From an uncultured Bacilli bacterium (GTDB lineage: Bacteria > Bacillota_I > Bacilli_A > RF39 > UBA660), in contig CALVTC010000003.1 of the NCBI GenBank assembly GCA_944359885.1, positions 1-48,161 on the forward strand: a stretch of DNA of 48,161 bases. Direction: 5' to 3'. Made by a program: the position numbers and the translations under genes. The notes below the pieces were generated by a model that saw only the letters and a program-made list of their open reading frames with translations, was not told the DNA's origin and ran no database searches. This document shows positions 48,105 to 48,161 of the stretch, one piece after another (positions within the stretch are counted from its first letter, which is position 1; each line of letters begins with the position of its first letter).

Positions 48105-48161
48105 ATGCAGGTTTATGAAGAAACATTTAATTTACAAGACTTATTGCTGCTTTGGAATATA
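48105..48161 (+). CDS. 5' end of an ORF cut by the window edge
   Basis: ATG 48105 directly abuts the yutD stop (TAAATG) and the frame (MQVYEETFNLQDLLLLWNI) is open to the edge. No ribosome site is obvious other than the upstream yutD coding sequence, so translation would be coupled. Too short to identify. Confidence 0.4.
   Translation, partial: MQVYEETFNLQDLLLLWNI

Noticed and set aside
1..48161. CRISPR arrays, tRNA or rRNA genes
   Set aside because: No regularly spaced repeats, tRNA cloverleaf with TTCRA arm, or rRNA-like GC-rich tracts were seen.

Overview
The window is low-GC DNA of a Gram-positive, endospore-forming Firmicute of Bacilli type, probably an uncultured gut lineage near Erysipelotrichales/RF39/RFN20; that placement is inference. 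Evidence: ribosome binding sites of AGGAGG/AGGTGAT type before nearly every gene, TTGACA/TATAAT promoters, a sporulation sigma factor G, YunB, a SpoVID-like coat morphogen followed by a YsxE/CotS-like protein, and Bacillus-style neighbours (yjbA by trpS; sigG, ylmC, yunB, yutD). UGA is a stop and UGG encodes Trp, so the code is standard.

Layout. 1-757: no intact gene; the end of an ORF, two terminators and a decayed zinc-ribbon repeat. 758-27300: one co-directional block of 22 genes encoding a composite surface machine. It holds, in order, a polytopic membrane protein, a modular ectodomain protein, a class B sortase, a 962-residue Cys-rich surface protein, Tad/Flp-type pilus genes (TadE-like protein, CpaB-like SAF protein, CpaF/TadA ATPase, TadB, TadC, Flp-like pilin, a second TadE-like protein, TadZ-like protein), and then type IV secretion genes (two VirB2-like proteins, VirB6/TrbL-like, PrgI/VirB3-like, TraC-like, VirB4 ATPase, a SpoIID-C39 wall hydrolase, an FG-GAP-like protein, VirD4/TraG coupling ATPase). 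A paralogue of the second gene closes the block. No relaxase, integrase or prepilin peptidase is seen.

27356-38858: mostly core genes: rhodanese, DedA-like, RmuC, YjbA-like, TrpS (the only large minus-strand gene), trigger factor, Lon, spore coat genes, a PerR/Fur-type regulator with a perfect 7-1-7 operator, and rubrerythrin. 38859-39600: second copy of the zinc-ribbon repeat, a remnant of an IS200/IS605-type tnpB start and a small minus-strand membrane ORF. 39602-44196: U32 protein, membrane-anchored thioredoxin-fold-like protein, TrmL, a decayed ORF and a TtcA-like tRNA thiolase. 44197-45066: a tnpB fossil with a structured right end. 45067-48161: a short GH13 protein, then SigG, YlmC/YmxH, YunB, YutD and the start of a further ORF.

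How it works together (inference): the large block reads as one cell-envelope nanomachine in which a Tad motor and pilin are encoded with a complete Gram-positive T4SS core (coupling ATPase, VirB4, channel, pilin-like subunits, wall hydrolase) and with sortase and large ectodomain proteins. Lacking mobilization genes and flanked by housekeeping genes, it looks like a resident secretion or adhesion apparatus rather than a mobile element. It is the best candidate here for an undescribed system.
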